From assembly GCF_002303885.1 (NCBI RefSeq), contig NZ_MRCM01000004.1, positions 124,001 to 188,000 of the forward strand: DNA of 64,000 bases, written 5' to 3'. Shown here in pieces: positions 52,636 to 61,866 of this stretch (the first letter of the stretch is position 1; every line of letters begins with the position of its first letter). The position numbers and the translations under genes were made by a program. A model generated the notes under the pieces. It saw only the letters and a program-made list of their open reading frames with translations, was not told the origin of the DNA and ran no database searches. Origin of the DNA: Flavobacterium sp. ACN2 (lineage in GTDB: Bacteria; Bacteroidota; Bacteroidia; Flavobacteriales; Flavobacteriaceae).

Positions 52636-53184
52636 TTACTCCTCTAAAGCCGTTTCAAATTCCATATGATCGATCATTTCTGCCTCTGGTTTTTCTGGCT
52701 TAGACGCTTTCAAAGCGTTGAATCTTTCCAGCATTTCTGATTCGCCTTCTTCACCGCTGAAATAAGGAAAAACATCCATAATTGCCGTTTCTGAAATGGC
52801 CGGAATAGAATATTCGCCCATTGTATTTTTCATGATGTGAAGTGTATTGTCAAAGGCTTCGCGAACATCATTTGCTTGAACGAGCATATACATGCTTGTT
52901 TTTCTTTCCTTACCGCTTTCTTCATCATAAGCTATTAAGGTGATTTTAGATTTAAACCATCTATCTGCATTCTCAAAAGGATGAATTTCGGCATAATTTG
53001 CCACTTTGATAGCCGTGATTTTAAATTCTTCACTTGTATACGCGGCCATTTCTTCGGTCATTCTTTTTTCAGCTTCTGTATAAGACAAAGCATCAACCAA
53101 ATAGGGCTCGGTTAAAACTTTTTGTCCTCCAGTTTCATCTGTCTTTCTATATTTTACTTTGCATTCGTACCAAGTTGCGCTCAT
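52636..53184 (-). CDS. DUF4494 protein
   Basis: 182-residue protein of DUF4494, a family restricted to Bacteroidota as far as I know. The start MSATWYECKVKYRKTDETG and the VKYR, YLVDALSYTEAEKRM and MLVQANDVREAFDNTLHIMK segments are its hallmarks. It has no signal peptide. The function is unknown; it is conserved as a single gene in flavobacteria. Confidence 0.88.
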   Translation of the reverse strand: MSATWYECKVKYRKTDETGGQKVLTEPYLVDALSYTEAEKRMTEEMAAYTSEEFKITAIKVANYAEIHPFENADRWFKSKITLIAYDEESGKERKTSMYMLVQANDVREAFDNTLHIMKNTMGEYSIPAISETAIMDVFPYFSGEEGESEMLERFNALKASKPEKPEAEMIDHMEFETALEE

Positions 53185-53601
53185 CTCTTTTTAAATTTTA
53201 AGGATGCCAAAGATAAATCTTACTGCAAAATAAATAGTTAAATCTTCAAATAGATATTCACAATTTTAGATGATTTTTGCTAATGTTTTGAGATTCTGAA
53301 AGTTGTGTTTTTTAGCGGTAAAAATGATTTGTAATCACATTCATTCTTTTCTATTTTGATTAAAATAAAAAATAATTCAAGCCTATTTTTAATTTAAATA
53401 TTTGTAATTCAGTTGTTTATTTTCTTGAATTAAAAATTAGTAAAAAAATAAGAAAATTTCTAAATCCAAAAAATCAATTTGTTCGTAAGTACCAATAACA
53501 ATGGCTGGGAATGGAGTAGAATTCAAATGGTATTGGTTTTTGGAGCATATTGAATTTGTCACATTTCCAGCTATTGTTTTTATAATTATTAAAAAAATAG
53601 G
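53185..53601. other. Long intergenic gap with an imperfect hairpin
   Basis: 417 bases without a credible gene on either strand. The left part is AT-rich and carries the DUF4494 start side. An inverted repeat, AACAATGGCTGGGAATG (53497-53513) with CATTTCCAGCTATTGTT (53562-53578), pairs at 15 of 17 positions and lies just before the next gene. Confidence 0.55.
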
Positions 53602-53604
53602 TTG

Positions 53605-53862
53605 GTGAAATTAAACGTTCAGAAGTTAAAAGAGACTTTAAAATATTTGGAAAGCAAACAGCGTGAATTAAAAAAACAAAATCAAAACGATACGCGAAGT
53701 CTAGAATCGATGATTAAATATTTAAAAAAAGATATGATGGAACAGCACGATTTGTCTGATCATCATCAGTTGATAAAACAAGAAATCAAAGACACCGAAA
53801 GTTTTATCGAAAATGTCAAAAATATCATCAAAATCAATTCTTTAAACCATTTTTTATTGTAG
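53605..53862 (+). CDS. Small coiled-coil protein, unknown
   Basis: 85 or 86 residues, starting at GTG 53605 or the adjacent TTG 53602; neither has a clear Shine-Dalgarno sequence, and Bacteroidota starts often lack one. The protein is strongly helical and charged (LKETLKYLESKQRELKKQNQ), typical of a short coiled coil. No family. The reading is supported only by length and codon use, so it might be spurious. Confidence 0.5.
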   Translation: MKLNVQKLKETLKYLESKQRELKKQNQNDTRSLESMIKYLKKDMMEQHDLSDHHQLIKQEIKDTESFIENVKNIIKINSLNHFLL

Positions 53863-53873
53863 ATTTTTACTTT

Positions 53874-54812
53874 TTATTCCAACTTAAATTTTTCGTTTTT
53901 ACAATCCAGAATTAATTTGTGCTGGAGGAATAGTTTGTTACCAATCATTCCCTGCATTCCAGACCGCTTCATTAAGAATTTTTGAAGGTCTGAAGTGCCT
54001 TCTATATGGGTAACTTCAGAGAGGTCTAAAATCACTTTGCCAAATTGTATTTTCTTTTTCGCAGAAGCGGAATAAATACTCAAAGTATTTCCCCACGAAT
54101 TTCCTTTTTCGGTTTTTATAGCGCTGTTTTTGTTTCGGTATTGCTGCCAGATTTCTTTTGTCGTTATCAGTTCGTAACCACTAGTTCCAGAATCGTACAG
54201 CAGTTTTAGTTTTTCATTTTCGATATTTGATGGAATTAAAATTTTACGTTTTTTAAATTCAAAATCGGTAAAATCATCTTCTTTAGTTTTTTGGATGAAG
54301 GAACATTGATCGTTTTTGAAATCTAAAATAGTAATTCGTTTTTCTAATAAATCGGTTCCAATTGTTCCGATTATATTTTCAGCTTTTGGATCATCAAAAT
54401 TGATTTTTTCACCATAATTCAAAACTTCAAACGTATTTGAAATTACATTCATATTTTCGATTGTAAAGTCAGTTGAAATCGATGAGTTTTCATTATCAAT
54501 TTTCAGCTGATTTTGAAATTTTTGAGCAATAGATTCCAATGGTTTTTTGTAGAAAACCGTAACGGCAGAACCCGAATCAAATTGCATGTAAAAGGTTCGG
54601 TTTATTCCGTTCACTTTTATGGGCAAAAGCAAAGCAGAATGGGAATTTCCGTCGCTCGAAATCCATTTTATCGGAGTATTTTCTACAATTCCCGAAACCT
54701 TCAAATAGTTTTCTGGCGGAGTGAATTTCTTTTGAAAATAAAAATATCCTCCCAACAAGAATAAAATAATAACGACTAAAAATACGGTTGCAATTTTCTT
54801 AAATACTTTCAT
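53874..54812 (-). CDS. Aspartyl-protease-like membrane-anchored protein
   Basis: 312 residues. An N-terminal membrane anchor (VFLVVIILFLLGGYFYF) places the rest in the periplasm. Two DSG motifs are in the right positions for a pepsin/retropepsin-like protease: YMQFDSGSAVTVF near residue 76 and LLYDSGTSGYEL near 207. Both DSG motifs keep the catalytic Asp. Each half has the strand-turn pattern of the fold. It stands upstream of no clear partner; the divergent gap to the XRE gene is 117 bases on the same strand. Confidence 0.7.
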   Translation of the reverse strand: MKVFKKIATVFLVVIILFLLGGYFYFQKKFTPPENYLKVSGIVENTPIKWISSDGNSHSALLLPIKVNGINRTFYMQFDSGSAVTVFYKKPLESIAQKFQNQLKIDNENSSISTDFTIENMNVISNTFEVLNYGEKINFDDPKAENIIGTIGTDLLEKRITILDFKNDQCSFIQKTKEDDFTDFEFKKRKILIPSNIENEKLKLLYDSGTSGYELITTKEIWQQYRNKNSAIKTEKGNSWGNTLSIYSASAKKKIQFGKVILDLSEVTHIEGTSDLQKFLMKRSGMQGMIGNKLFLQHKLILDCKNEKFKLE

Positions 54813-54929
54813 GGTTTATTTTTTCTGCAAGATTCGGTTTTCGATTCCGATTTTCTTGCGAAAACAATACGACAGTTTTACGCCATTTTTATGACTTTGG
54901 TTATAAGAATTTGTTTTTCAGTTTTATAG

Positions 54930-55439
54930 CTAATTCTTGTTTTTGGTTAAACTGATTCCGTTTAGAATAACAATCAGAAATTTTATGCTAAGAAAGGCAA
55001 TTAAAGGAATGATGAAAAGCGGAAATTTGAAAGTAAATAAACGTTGAATAAACGGACTCACAATCATTAGAACCGAAAGAATAAGACTTAAAACAATTTG
55101 AAGGCTTACAATTTGTTTTCCTATTTCTTTGTTTGCAGCATCTTGTGTTTTATACGTTAAAACTAAAGGAAAAATAATGCTTCCAAACGGGATAATAAGT
55201 CCAGATAAAACAGAAAGGTTAATGAGTTTGGCTCTTTCGATTTGGATATTTTCCTTTTTGATAATCAGATTTTCGGGATTGGTTTCTAGAGCTTCGGCAA
55301 TTGTTTTTAGGGTAAAACCTTTGAGAATATTTCCCGCTTCAATTCGCTGAATGGTTCGCAATGAAAGACCCGATTTTTCGGCAAGTTCATTTTGAGTCAT
55401 GTTTTTCTCTTCTCTCAAAAATTTAACTTTATTCTTCAT
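54930..55439 (-). CDS. XRE-type helix-turn-helix protein with two membrane helices
   Basis: 169 residues. The N-terminal 65 residues are a Cro/CI helix-turn-helix (NMTQNELAEKSGLSLRTIQRIEAG). The C-terminal half has three hydrophobic stretches (SGLIIPFGSIIFPLVL, SLQIVLSLILSVLMIVSPFI, FPLFIIPLIAFLSI), so the protein is membrane-bound. Such proteins are common in Bacteroidota and their targets are unknown. It is upstream of the aspartyl-protease-like gene on the same strand with a 117-base gap. Confidence 0.85.
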   Translation of the reverse strand: MKNKVKFLREEKNMTQNELAEKSGLSLRTIQRIEAGNILKGFTLKTIAEALETNPENLIIKKENIQIERAKLINLSVLSGLIIPFGSIIFPLVLTYKTQDAANKEIGKQIVSLQIVLSLILSVLMIVSPFIQRLFTFKFPLFIIPLIAFLSIKFLIVILNGISLTKNKN

Positions 55440-55618
55440 TGTTTTAAGTTGGATGTCCAGAGACGAATTTATGAAAAAACTTTTGATGAAATCGGTATAA
55501 AAGAACCTAGTATTATAGGCTAATTCTAAGTTTTAATAAAAAATTAAGTTTTTTACTTTAACAAAAATCACTAACTTGTTGGATAATAAATGATTTATTA
55601 TCATAAAAATTCCCAGTT

Positions 55619-57085
55619 ATGCGAGTATCCGTTGTCCGAAAAAATATAAAGTTTTTACCAGATTCAAGAAGAGTTGTTGCCCGATATTTTATGAATGGGC
55701 AAGAACGAACCCAGCAAATGGTACTTCGGATAATGATGCTGGACGAGAAACAGGTACTTCAGACTTTGGAGCAGACGCTTCGTGAATTTGCTAGGAGGCA
55801 CCGAAATATTTCGGCAGTATTCTTCAGACACTGCGAAAGAATACGACCTATAATAGAAGGAATGCAGATCGATTACGAAGGGATGTCTCTAGACCGAAAA
55901 ATGCTTATTGGATCGTATTGTACAATGGAGTATGCCATCGAATCTGCAGCGATTTTTAATCCGTCAATAGTAGAAGATTTTGATCAGACGGGATTAGAAG
56001 CAGGAGAAAAACGCGTTATTATTTCTTTTCGAGCAACGGGTGAAGGTCATATTTCGTCGATTGTTTTTAGAAGAGCAATTTTAGATCGTGACAATAATCT
56101 GCATATCATGAAAATAGGAAATCATATTGATCAGGCAGAAATCGAGCATAAAACGTTGTTTAATAAAGAGCGATTTTTGACCAAGCTGTATGAGATGCAT
56201 ACTACTGATAAATATATCGCTCAGATTATGCAGGATCTTCCCGAAGAATTTGAATTTGCTGTTCTTAAAAATACGTTGATTGAGGCTTTAAAAGATCCTT
56301 TAATTCGTGAAGAAAGAAAAGTGGCGCTAGAAGAAATTTTGTGGCTGGCCAATTCTTTTTACGATTTGCAGTTCAAACACGATTCGGATATAACGGAACG
56401 TGTCATATTTCCGATTTCTGATTCTGAAAGCCGCGGAATAGAAGATGCACGTTTTGTACGTTTTGTTGATGATGATGGTTCAGATCGTGTTATGGCAACC
56501 TATACGGCTTATAACGGACACACGATTCTGCCGAAGTTAATTTCTACCGAAGATTTTTATAGTTTTAGAGTTATGCCATTGCATGGAGAAGGCGCACAGA
56601 ACAAAAATCTGGCTTTGTTTCCTCGAAAAATAAAAGGCAAATATGCAATGCTGGCCAGAATTGATGGTGTTAATAATTACATTATGTATTCTGAGCGTGT
56701 CACACAATGGAACACGCCCATTCTTTTACAAAAGCCTAAGTTTAATTGGGAATTGACTCAAATAGGAAATTGCGGTTCGCCATTATGGACAGAAGAAGGC
56801 TGGCTTGTTATCACGCATGGAGTAGGTACAATGAGACGTTACTGTATTGGTGCTTCATTATTTGATCTCGACGATCCATCAAAAGAGATAGGAAGATTGA
56901 CAGAACCGTTGCTTTCTCCGTTGGAAGATGAGCGTGAGGGCTATGTTCCTAATGTAGTATATTCTTGCGGGGCGATTATTCATAACAACAGTTTAATTCT
57001 GCCTTATGCGGTCTCAGATTATTGCTCAACTTATGCTGTGGTAGATATGGTAGAGTTGCTGGACGCACTTAAGAAAAGTAAATAG
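55619..57085 (+). CDS. Glycoside hydrolase family 130 protein
   Basis: 488-residue cytoplasmic protein of GH130, which holds beta-1,4-mannosyl phosphorylases and related mannosidases. The N-terminal 190 residues are a helical extension (ILRIMMLDEKQVLQTLEQTL and FFRHCERIRPIIEGM) found in one GH130 subgroup. The beta-propeller core shows GIEDARFVRF with the conserved acidic-Asp-Arg motif, NLALFPRKIKGKYAMLAR and IGNCGSPLWTEEGWLVITHG. No signal peptide. Neighbours give no sugar context, so the substrate is open. Confidence 0.88.
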   Translation: MRVSVVRKNIKFLPDSRRVVARYFMNGQERTQQMVLRIMMLDEKQVLQTLEQTLREFARRHRNISAVFFRHCERIRPIIEGMQIDYEGMSLDRKMLIGSYCTMEYAIESAAIFNPSIVEDFDQTGLEAGEKRVIISFRATGEGHISSIVFRRAILDRDNNLHIMKIGNHIDQAEIEHKTLFNKERFLTKLYEMHTTDKYIAQIMQDLPEEFEFAVLKNTLIEALKDPLIREERKVALEEILWLANSFYDLQFKHDSDITERVIFPISDSESRGIEDARFVRFVDDDGSDRVMATYTAYNGHTILPKLISTEDFYSFRVMPLHGEGAQNKNLALFPRKIKGKYAMLARIDGVNNYIMYSERVTQWNTPILLQKPKFNWELTQIGNCGSPLWTEEGWLVITHGVGTMRRYCIGASLFDLDDPSKEIGRLTEPLLSPLEDEREGYVPNVVYSCGAIIHNNSLILPYAVSDYCSTYAVVDMVELLDALKKSK

Positions 57086-57107
57086 TAACACTTTGTGTGA
57101 AGCTTTT

Positions 57108-57192
57108 AACACGTAGAAACATAGTTTTTGAAGACTTAAAAAAGGCGTTTCACTAGTTTAAATGTACATAGTTTTCTATGTTTCTATGTGTT
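57108..57192. repeat. Inverted repeat after the GH130 gene
   Basis: AACACGTAGAAACATAG (57108-57124) pairs with CTATGTTTCTATGTGTT (57176-57192) at 16 of 17 positions. It lies between the GH130 gene and the convergent TIGR03915 gene and may act as a terminator or be a dispersed repeat. Confidence 0.7.
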
Positions 57193-57233
57193 AAAGAGTA
57201 ATTTTTTAATTTCGACTAATGGCTTAGGTAACA

Positions 57234-58010
57234 TTATCTTTTGTTGAGGTTTGGGATTTTCTCCGTCAGGTTTTTCCAATATCGTTTTGGCATGTGTTTG
57301 ATATGAAGTTTGGTGTTTTTTCTGGATTCGATATTGACACTTTTGAAATAATTGCGCCATAGATTCTCGAAAAATTCTTCGTTTTCATCGTTGATTTCGG
57401 CTAGAAAACTAGAGGATGGATTTGACTCAAATTGCATTTCGACCGTAGAGACATTTTCAAGGTCATAATAAATTCCGTACTTGCGTTTTGAATCGTAAAT
57501 GAGCCAGCGCTGGTCGGCGTAACGGTTTTTAAAATGCTGTTCGATAAGTGGCAAAACGTCGCAATCTGGTTCTATAATGGCATAATATAATCCGTCTTTT
57601 GTTAGTTTAAAACGAACAAAAGCCTTCATTCTATGGCTTTCTTTTCCCGTTAAATGTGCTGCTTTTTTTACGTTCAATACTTCGCTTCGGCTTAAATCTC
57701 CTTCAATATTGATTTTACTCGCAAAAGCATAGGCTACAAATCGGAATAAGATTTCTTCAATCTGATCCAATTCAGATAAAAAAGCAAAATAAAGATTGTT
57801 GAAGCCATGATGAGAAAGACGTTCCTGCAAACCATTCAAAACCCGATTAGCTTTTACCTCATCAGTCGTTACAGAATGTGTGTTGGAGAAAAGCAAAGTG
57901 TTTGAAATCTCTTCTTTGGCAAAAACAACATCTTTAAGTTTGTACTCGTAGATTTCAAAAATCGCTGTAAGCCAGCCTTCATAACTTCCATCATAAAGAA
58001 TTTGTGTCAT
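57234..58010 (-). CDS. TIGR03915 DNA-metabolism protein
   Basis: 258-residue member of TIGR03915, a putative DNA metabolism protein that always accompanies the radical-SAM protein encoded just upstream (five-base gap). The start QILYDGSYEGWLTAIFEIYE is the family hallmark. The YDSKRKYGIYYDLENVSTVEM and LWRNYFKSVNIESRKN segments follow. In many genomes this protein is fused to a uracil-DNA glycosylase domain; here no such domain is seen, and the protein ends with KHMPKRYWKNLTEK. Confidence 0.9.
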   Translation of the reverse strand: MTQILYDGSYEGWLTAIFEIYEYKLKDVVFAKEEISNTLLFSNTHSVTTDEVKANRVLNGLQERLSHHGFNNLYFAFLSELDQIEEILFRFVAYAFASKINIEGDLSRSEVLNVKKAAHLTGKESHRMKAFVRFKLTKDGLYYAIIEPDCDVLPLIEQHFKNRYADQRWLIYDSKRKYGIYYDLENVSTVEMQFESNPSSSFLAEINDENEEFFENLWRNYFKSVNIESRKNTKLHIKHMPKRYWKNLTEKIPNLNKR

Positions 58011-58015
58011 TTGAA

Positions 58016-59302
58016 TTAAAATAAAGCTAGCTGGTTCGAAAAATTATTCTTGTATTTACTGTTTTGCAAATTCAAAATCTGATTTTTTATTTGAATCGGA
58101 GTCAAGTCTTTCTGTAAATAAAAAGGCGAAGAGAAAGCCAAAAAATACTTGGATCGACTGTACGAAATGCCAAGTTTCTTTAAATCATCTGGCTGTAATC
58201 TTTTAAAAGTTCTAGCGGCAACAATCTTTTTCGCGCCCAAAAATCCTATTCCCGGAATACGTTGGATCATTTCTAAATCGGCTGTATTGATATCCACAGG
58301 AAACTGATGAAGATTTCGTAAAGCCCATCCTAATTTTGGATCAATATCCAAGTCAAGATTCGGCTGATCAAAACCAACAATTTCATTTACATTAAATCCA
58401 TAATAACGAATTAGCCAATCGGCTTGGTATAAACGGTTTTCGCGAATCATAGGTACTGGAGTCCCAATTGCAGGAAGCCTGTTGTCGTAACTTATTGGTA
58501 CATAACCAGAATAATAGACCCGACGCATTTTCATTTGTTCGTAAAAGTAATTGGCCATTCCAAGAATTTCCAGATCATTTTCTTTTGTTGCGCCAATTAC
58601 CATTTGCGTGCTTTGTCCAGCAGGAGCAAAAAGCGGTGTTTTGTAGTTGGATTTTTTCTCTTCCTGATAACCAATAATCTCATTTTTTAGATATTGCATT
58701 GGTTTAATCACATCTTTATGATTTTTGTCTGGAGCAAGTAATTTGAGGCTTTGTTCTGTCGGCATTTCGGCATTTACACTCAAACGGTCGGCGTATAATC
58801 CAGCTTTTTTTAGTAATTCTTCGCTGGCACCGGGAATTGCTTTTAGATGAATATAACCATTAAAATTTTCTTCCAATCTTAGTTTTTTGACAATTCTAAC
58901 CAGACGTTCCATCGTATAATCTGCATTGTCAAAAATTCCAGAGCTAAGAAATAATCCTTCGATATAATTTCTTCTGTAAAAACCAATTGTTAAGTCTACA
59001 ACTTCTTGTACGGTAAAAGCAGCCCGTTTGATGTCGTTGCTTTTTCGGCTTACACAATAAGCACAATCAAAAATGCAATGATTGGTAAGAAGAATTTTTA
59101 GAAGAGAAACACAGCGTCCGTCTTCAGTAAAGGCATGGCAGATTCCGCCTCCAGTATCTCCTAATCCTTTGTTTTTATTTTTTCGCGTGCTTTGTCCCGA
59201 TGAGCAAGAAACATCATATTTTGCTGCATCTGCTAAAATTGCCAATTTCTCCATCACTCTTTCCTGTACCATTTTGCTCTTTTTTAGTTGTTTTTGAAAC
59301 AA
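58016..59302 (-). CDS. Putative DNA-repair radical-SAM protein (TIGR03916)
   Basis: 428-residue radical-SAM protein. The cluster motif is NHCIFDCAYCVSR (CxxxCxxC). The C-terminal part contains a helix-hairpin-helix (MIQRIPGIGFLGAKKIVAART) that binds DNA. The family is linked in the literature to a uracil-DNA glycosylase-like partner and the TIGR03915 protein. Here the two genes overlap nearly, with the radical-SAM gene first in the operon. The chemistry on DNA is unknown. Confidence 0.92.
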   Translation of the reverse strand: MFQKQLKKSKMVQERVMEKLAILADAAKYDVSCSSGQSTRKNKNKGLGDTGGGICHAFTEDGRCVSLLKILLTNHCIFDCAYCVSRKSNDIKRAAFTVQEVVDLTIGFYRRNYIEGLFLSSGIFDNADYTMERLVRIVKKLRLEENFNGYIHLKAIPGASEELLKKAGLYADRLSVNAEMPTEQSLKLLAPDKNHKDVIKPMQYLKNEIIGYQEEKKSNYKTPLFAPAGQSTQMVIGATKENDLEILGMANYFYEQMKMRRVYYSGYVPISYDNRLPAIGTPVPMIRENRLYQADWLIRYYGFNVNEIVGFDQPNLDLDIDPKLGWALRNLHQFPVDINTADLEMIQRIPGIGFLGAKKIVAARTFKRLQPDDLKKLGISYSRSKYFLAFSSPFYLQKDLTPIQIKNQILNLQNSKYKNNFSNQLALF

Positions 59303-59566
59303 AAATTCATTCTTTCAAAACTAGGAATTCATGCTAAAAAAGAAGCAAAAGAAGCTGTTCTAAATTGTATCAATTTTTTTTTGGAAGGTAATTTTTACAT
59401 TAAAAAATTAATTATATTTAAGATTCAAAAAACAGGTATAAATACGGGGTTGTAAATTGTCAAAACTTTTTACATTCGCCGAAATAGAAAAACTGATTTC
59501 CCCCCTTAACATTGGTTTTTCAGATTTAGAAGTATTAGCAAATATTAGTAACAAAAGGCTAAAACA

Positions 59567-59812
59567 ATGAAATTTGTAAAAGGACAAGAGGTATCCTACA
59601 CAGCAATAAGTGGGAGATCTTACAAGGGAACCATAATCGAAAGAAAAATGGATTTAAAGAAGGGATTTATCATAAAATCGACTTCAAAAGAAAGAGATTT
59701 TCATTATCTCATCGAAATACAAAAGTACGGCACGACCGAGAAAATTTTGTGTGCCGAAAATCATCTTAAATTATTAGAAAAGAAAAAACATGCAGTAAAG
59801 AAGGTGGCTTAG
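59567..59812 (+). CDS. Hypothetical 81-residue basic protein
   Basis: Small, basic, beta-rich protein (EVSYTAISGRSYKGTIIERKM, KGFIIKSTSKERDFHYLI) with a Lys-rich tail (EKKKHAVKKVA). It has the look of an SH3-like or KOW-like fold; no family is confirmed. It is separated by 38 bases from the convergent TPR gene. The 264-base gap upstream (59303-59566) shows no gene and no clear promoter. Confidence 0.65.
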   Translation: MKFVKGQEVSYTAISGRSYKGTIIERKMDLKKGFIIKSTSKERDFHYLIEIQKYGTTEKILCAENHLKLLEKKKHAVKKVA

Positions 59813-59849
59813 TTTTAGAACATAGTTTTTTGATTAAATCTCTCAGAGA

Positions 59850-61430
59850 TCAGATGCCATCTTTTAATCCGATTCTTTTTAAACTGTTGATGATTTTAAA
59901 AACAATTTCATCAGAAAACATAAAACTGAAAAGCGTTTCTTTTATTTCTGTCGCAGTTTGTGGCTGTAGTTCTAGAAGGTTATTCAAATATGCTTTTGCT
60001 TTTGCATCTTCGCTGAGCAGAGATAAAGAAACGGCTTTAAGCAAAGGATCCCAAATAGTCTCTTCAAAATCCATTTTTTCTGCCCAATATAAAGACTTTT
60101 GATATTCTTTTTTATGAATGAAATAGTAACAATATCCAATGCTAATCCACCATGGATGTGCAGGATTTATATGAGTGGCATTTTCTAATAAATTAAAACC
60201 TTTTTCAAAATAACCTGCAAAAATCAGTATACAGCCTATTCCTGAAGCAATGCCTGACGAATTAGGGTTCATTTTTATGCATTGCTCTGCGGCATAAAGA
60301 CAGTTGTCTTGATCTTTTCTAAAACAATGTAAAAGAGTCTGTGCGTACCAAGCCTGCTGGCAATTAGGATCAATATTTAAGGCTTTTGTGATGCAGTGAC
60401 TGCTTTTTTCGATAGTTTTTTTGCAATTGTCTAATCCTAGGGCAATAGAAGCCAAATGCATTTCGCCCAGCATTGCCCATGCAATAGAATGGTTTGGGTC
60501 TATTTCTACGGCTTCAGTTAAATTAGAAAGGGCGGTAGCGTAATTTTCAATAGAAAAGGAACATTGGTATTCGTGGTAACTGCAGACTGCCTTTGAAACG
60601 CTTGAGTGGTTTGAAATTTTAGATGATGAAGTTTTTACCATTTCTTTAAAAATAGTACCATAATAACCGCCCATAGTAGAAACGATATCCTTTACGATTT
60701 CATTTTGAATTCTAATGCCATCCTCTATAGTAGCTGGAGTAAATACTTTAGTCGAAATAAATTTCCCTGAAGATGAGCTTATTAGGCTGACTCTTATGTG
60801 CAGTTTGTTATCGATAATTTGAATGTGTCCTGTAATAAGAAAATCTGCTCCAATCATATTGGCCGCTTCTAGAACATTTTCGTTAATTTTTGAAAGGACA
60901 TCAGAAGGGAAATGAGCTATTACAGATATATCTTGAAAACGGGAAAGTTCTGCACTGATCTCCTCAGAAAGTATTTGCGAAAAAGCTTCTAAATCTGGTC
61001 GATGGACCATTGTTTTAAAAGGAAAAACGGTAATTAATGGATTGGTTTTACTAATACTGATAGAGAGATCAGTAGGTCTCATTTTATTATTATGAATAAA
61101 TTCTGGAACGTAACCGCCTTTTGGGACATGAATGATAACCGAATTGCCTTTTCCATCGGTAGAATAATATTCAGTAAGTAATTTTCTTAATCGTCCTGCA
61201 TGAATGCGAACCATGGCATCATCATGCGGATTAAAATGGGAGGGTCTACTTAAAGCATTTACAGCTATAGAATATTCTTTGATAAACTGCTGTCTTTCAT
61301 CTATAGTCTCGGTGACAATATAGCGAAGAAAATTGCTTAAAAGAGTGGAGTTCTTAAAAGAATAAAACTTTAAAACATTTTCCAGCTCATTATAGATTTT
61401 ATCCGAGGGGATTTTTTTTATAGACTCCAT
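59850..61430 (-). CDS. Winged-helix/TPR protein of the TolB-like regulator type
   Basis: 526 residues. The N-terminal 120 residues contain the segment NPHDDAMVRIHAGRLRKLLTEYY and KGGYVPEF, a winged-helix-like block known from TPR proteins with adenylate-cyclase-type architecture. A TolB-like/FlgO-like middle domain follows (DFLITGHIQIIDNKLHIRVSL). The C-terminal half is at least five TPR units (for example AWAMLGEMHLASIALGLDN, AWYAQTLLHCFRKDQD, GIGCILIFAGYFEKGF). No membrane anchor. It is divergent from the porin gene, and direct repeats lie in the gap. Confidence 0.75.
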   Translation of the reverse strand: MESIKKIPSDKIYNELENVLKFYSFKNSTLLSNFLRYIVTETIDERQQFIKEYSIAVNALSRPSHFNPHDDAMVRIHAGRLRKLLTEYYSTDGKGNSVIIHVPKGGYVPEFIHNNKMRPTDLSISISKTNPLITVFPFKTMVHRPDLEAFSQILSEEISAELSRFQDISVIAHFPSDVLSKINENVLEAANMIGADFLITGHIQIIDNKLHIRVSLISSSSGKFISTKVFTPATIEDGIRIQNEIVKDIVSTMGGYYGTIFKEMVKTSSSKISNHSSVSKAVCSYHEYQCSFSIENYATALSNLTEAVEIDPNHSIAWAMLGEMHLASIALGLDNCKKTIEKSSHCITKALNIDPNCQQAWYAQTLLHCFRKDQDNCLYAAEQCIKMNPNSSGIASGIGCILIFAGYFEKGFNLLENATHINPAHPWWISIGYCYYFIHKKEYQKSLYWAEKMDFEETIWDPLLKAVSLSLLSEDAKAKAYLNNLLELQPQTATEIKETLFSFMFSDEIVFKIINSLKRIGLKDGI

Positions 61431-61562
61431 AATAAATTATTTGAAAATTATTAATGTCAAAAAAAAGTCACTTAGGCGTATAAAATGTTAAAGACCAATT
61501 ACTTATGAAGATATAAATTTATGAAAATTTTTAACATGTTAGTATTATTTATCTGATATTTT

Positions 61563-61585
61563 TAACGGTTAAATGTAACGGTTAA
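61563..61585. promoter_or_regulatory. Direct repeat TAACGGTTAA x2, operator candidate
   Basis: TAACGGTTAA occurs twice, 13 bases apart start to start, in the gap between the wHTH/TPR gene and the porin gene, 27 bases before a TATATTTG -7 match. Direct repeats with near-helical spacing are the usual target of winged-helix regulators. Confidence 0.5.
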
Positions 61586-61612
61586 TAACCCTAGTCGTGC
61601 TATTGTATTAGT

Positions 61613-61620
61613 TATATTTG
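61613..61620 (+). promoter_or_regulatory. -7 element of the porin/aspartase operon (TATATTTG)
   Basis: TATATTTG fits TAnnTTTG; no TTG lies at the usual -33 spacing, as expected of a promoter that needs an activator. The distance to the ATG is 246 bases. Confidence 0.4.
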
Positions 61621-61866
61621 TTTGATAATCAGGTAAAAGCTGTGTTTTGTTTCTTTTTTTAAACAAAAAAGACTGTAATGTATAGGTGTTAAAATTTTTG
61701 CATTCCCGTATTAAGAGCTTTTAGGATCAGATAAAAGCTTTTGAGGTGAATAAAAATTCGTACTGAGAAATATCCATTTTTTAAAATAAAATGACTTTTA
61801 TTTTAAGCCAGGACTGCAAAAATCAGATTAAAAGTTGTATCCCACAATAAACAAACTATAATCATT

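Larger units (their letters stand above)
61431..61866. other. Divergent regulatory region before the porin gene
   Basis: 436 bases without a gene. It contains two direct TAACGGTTAA repeats (61563-61572 and 61576-61585), then TATATTTG (61613-61620), and a 246-base leader before the porin ATG. The leader includes a weak CTTTTA/TAAAAG hairpin near 61718-61738. Confidence 0.6.
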
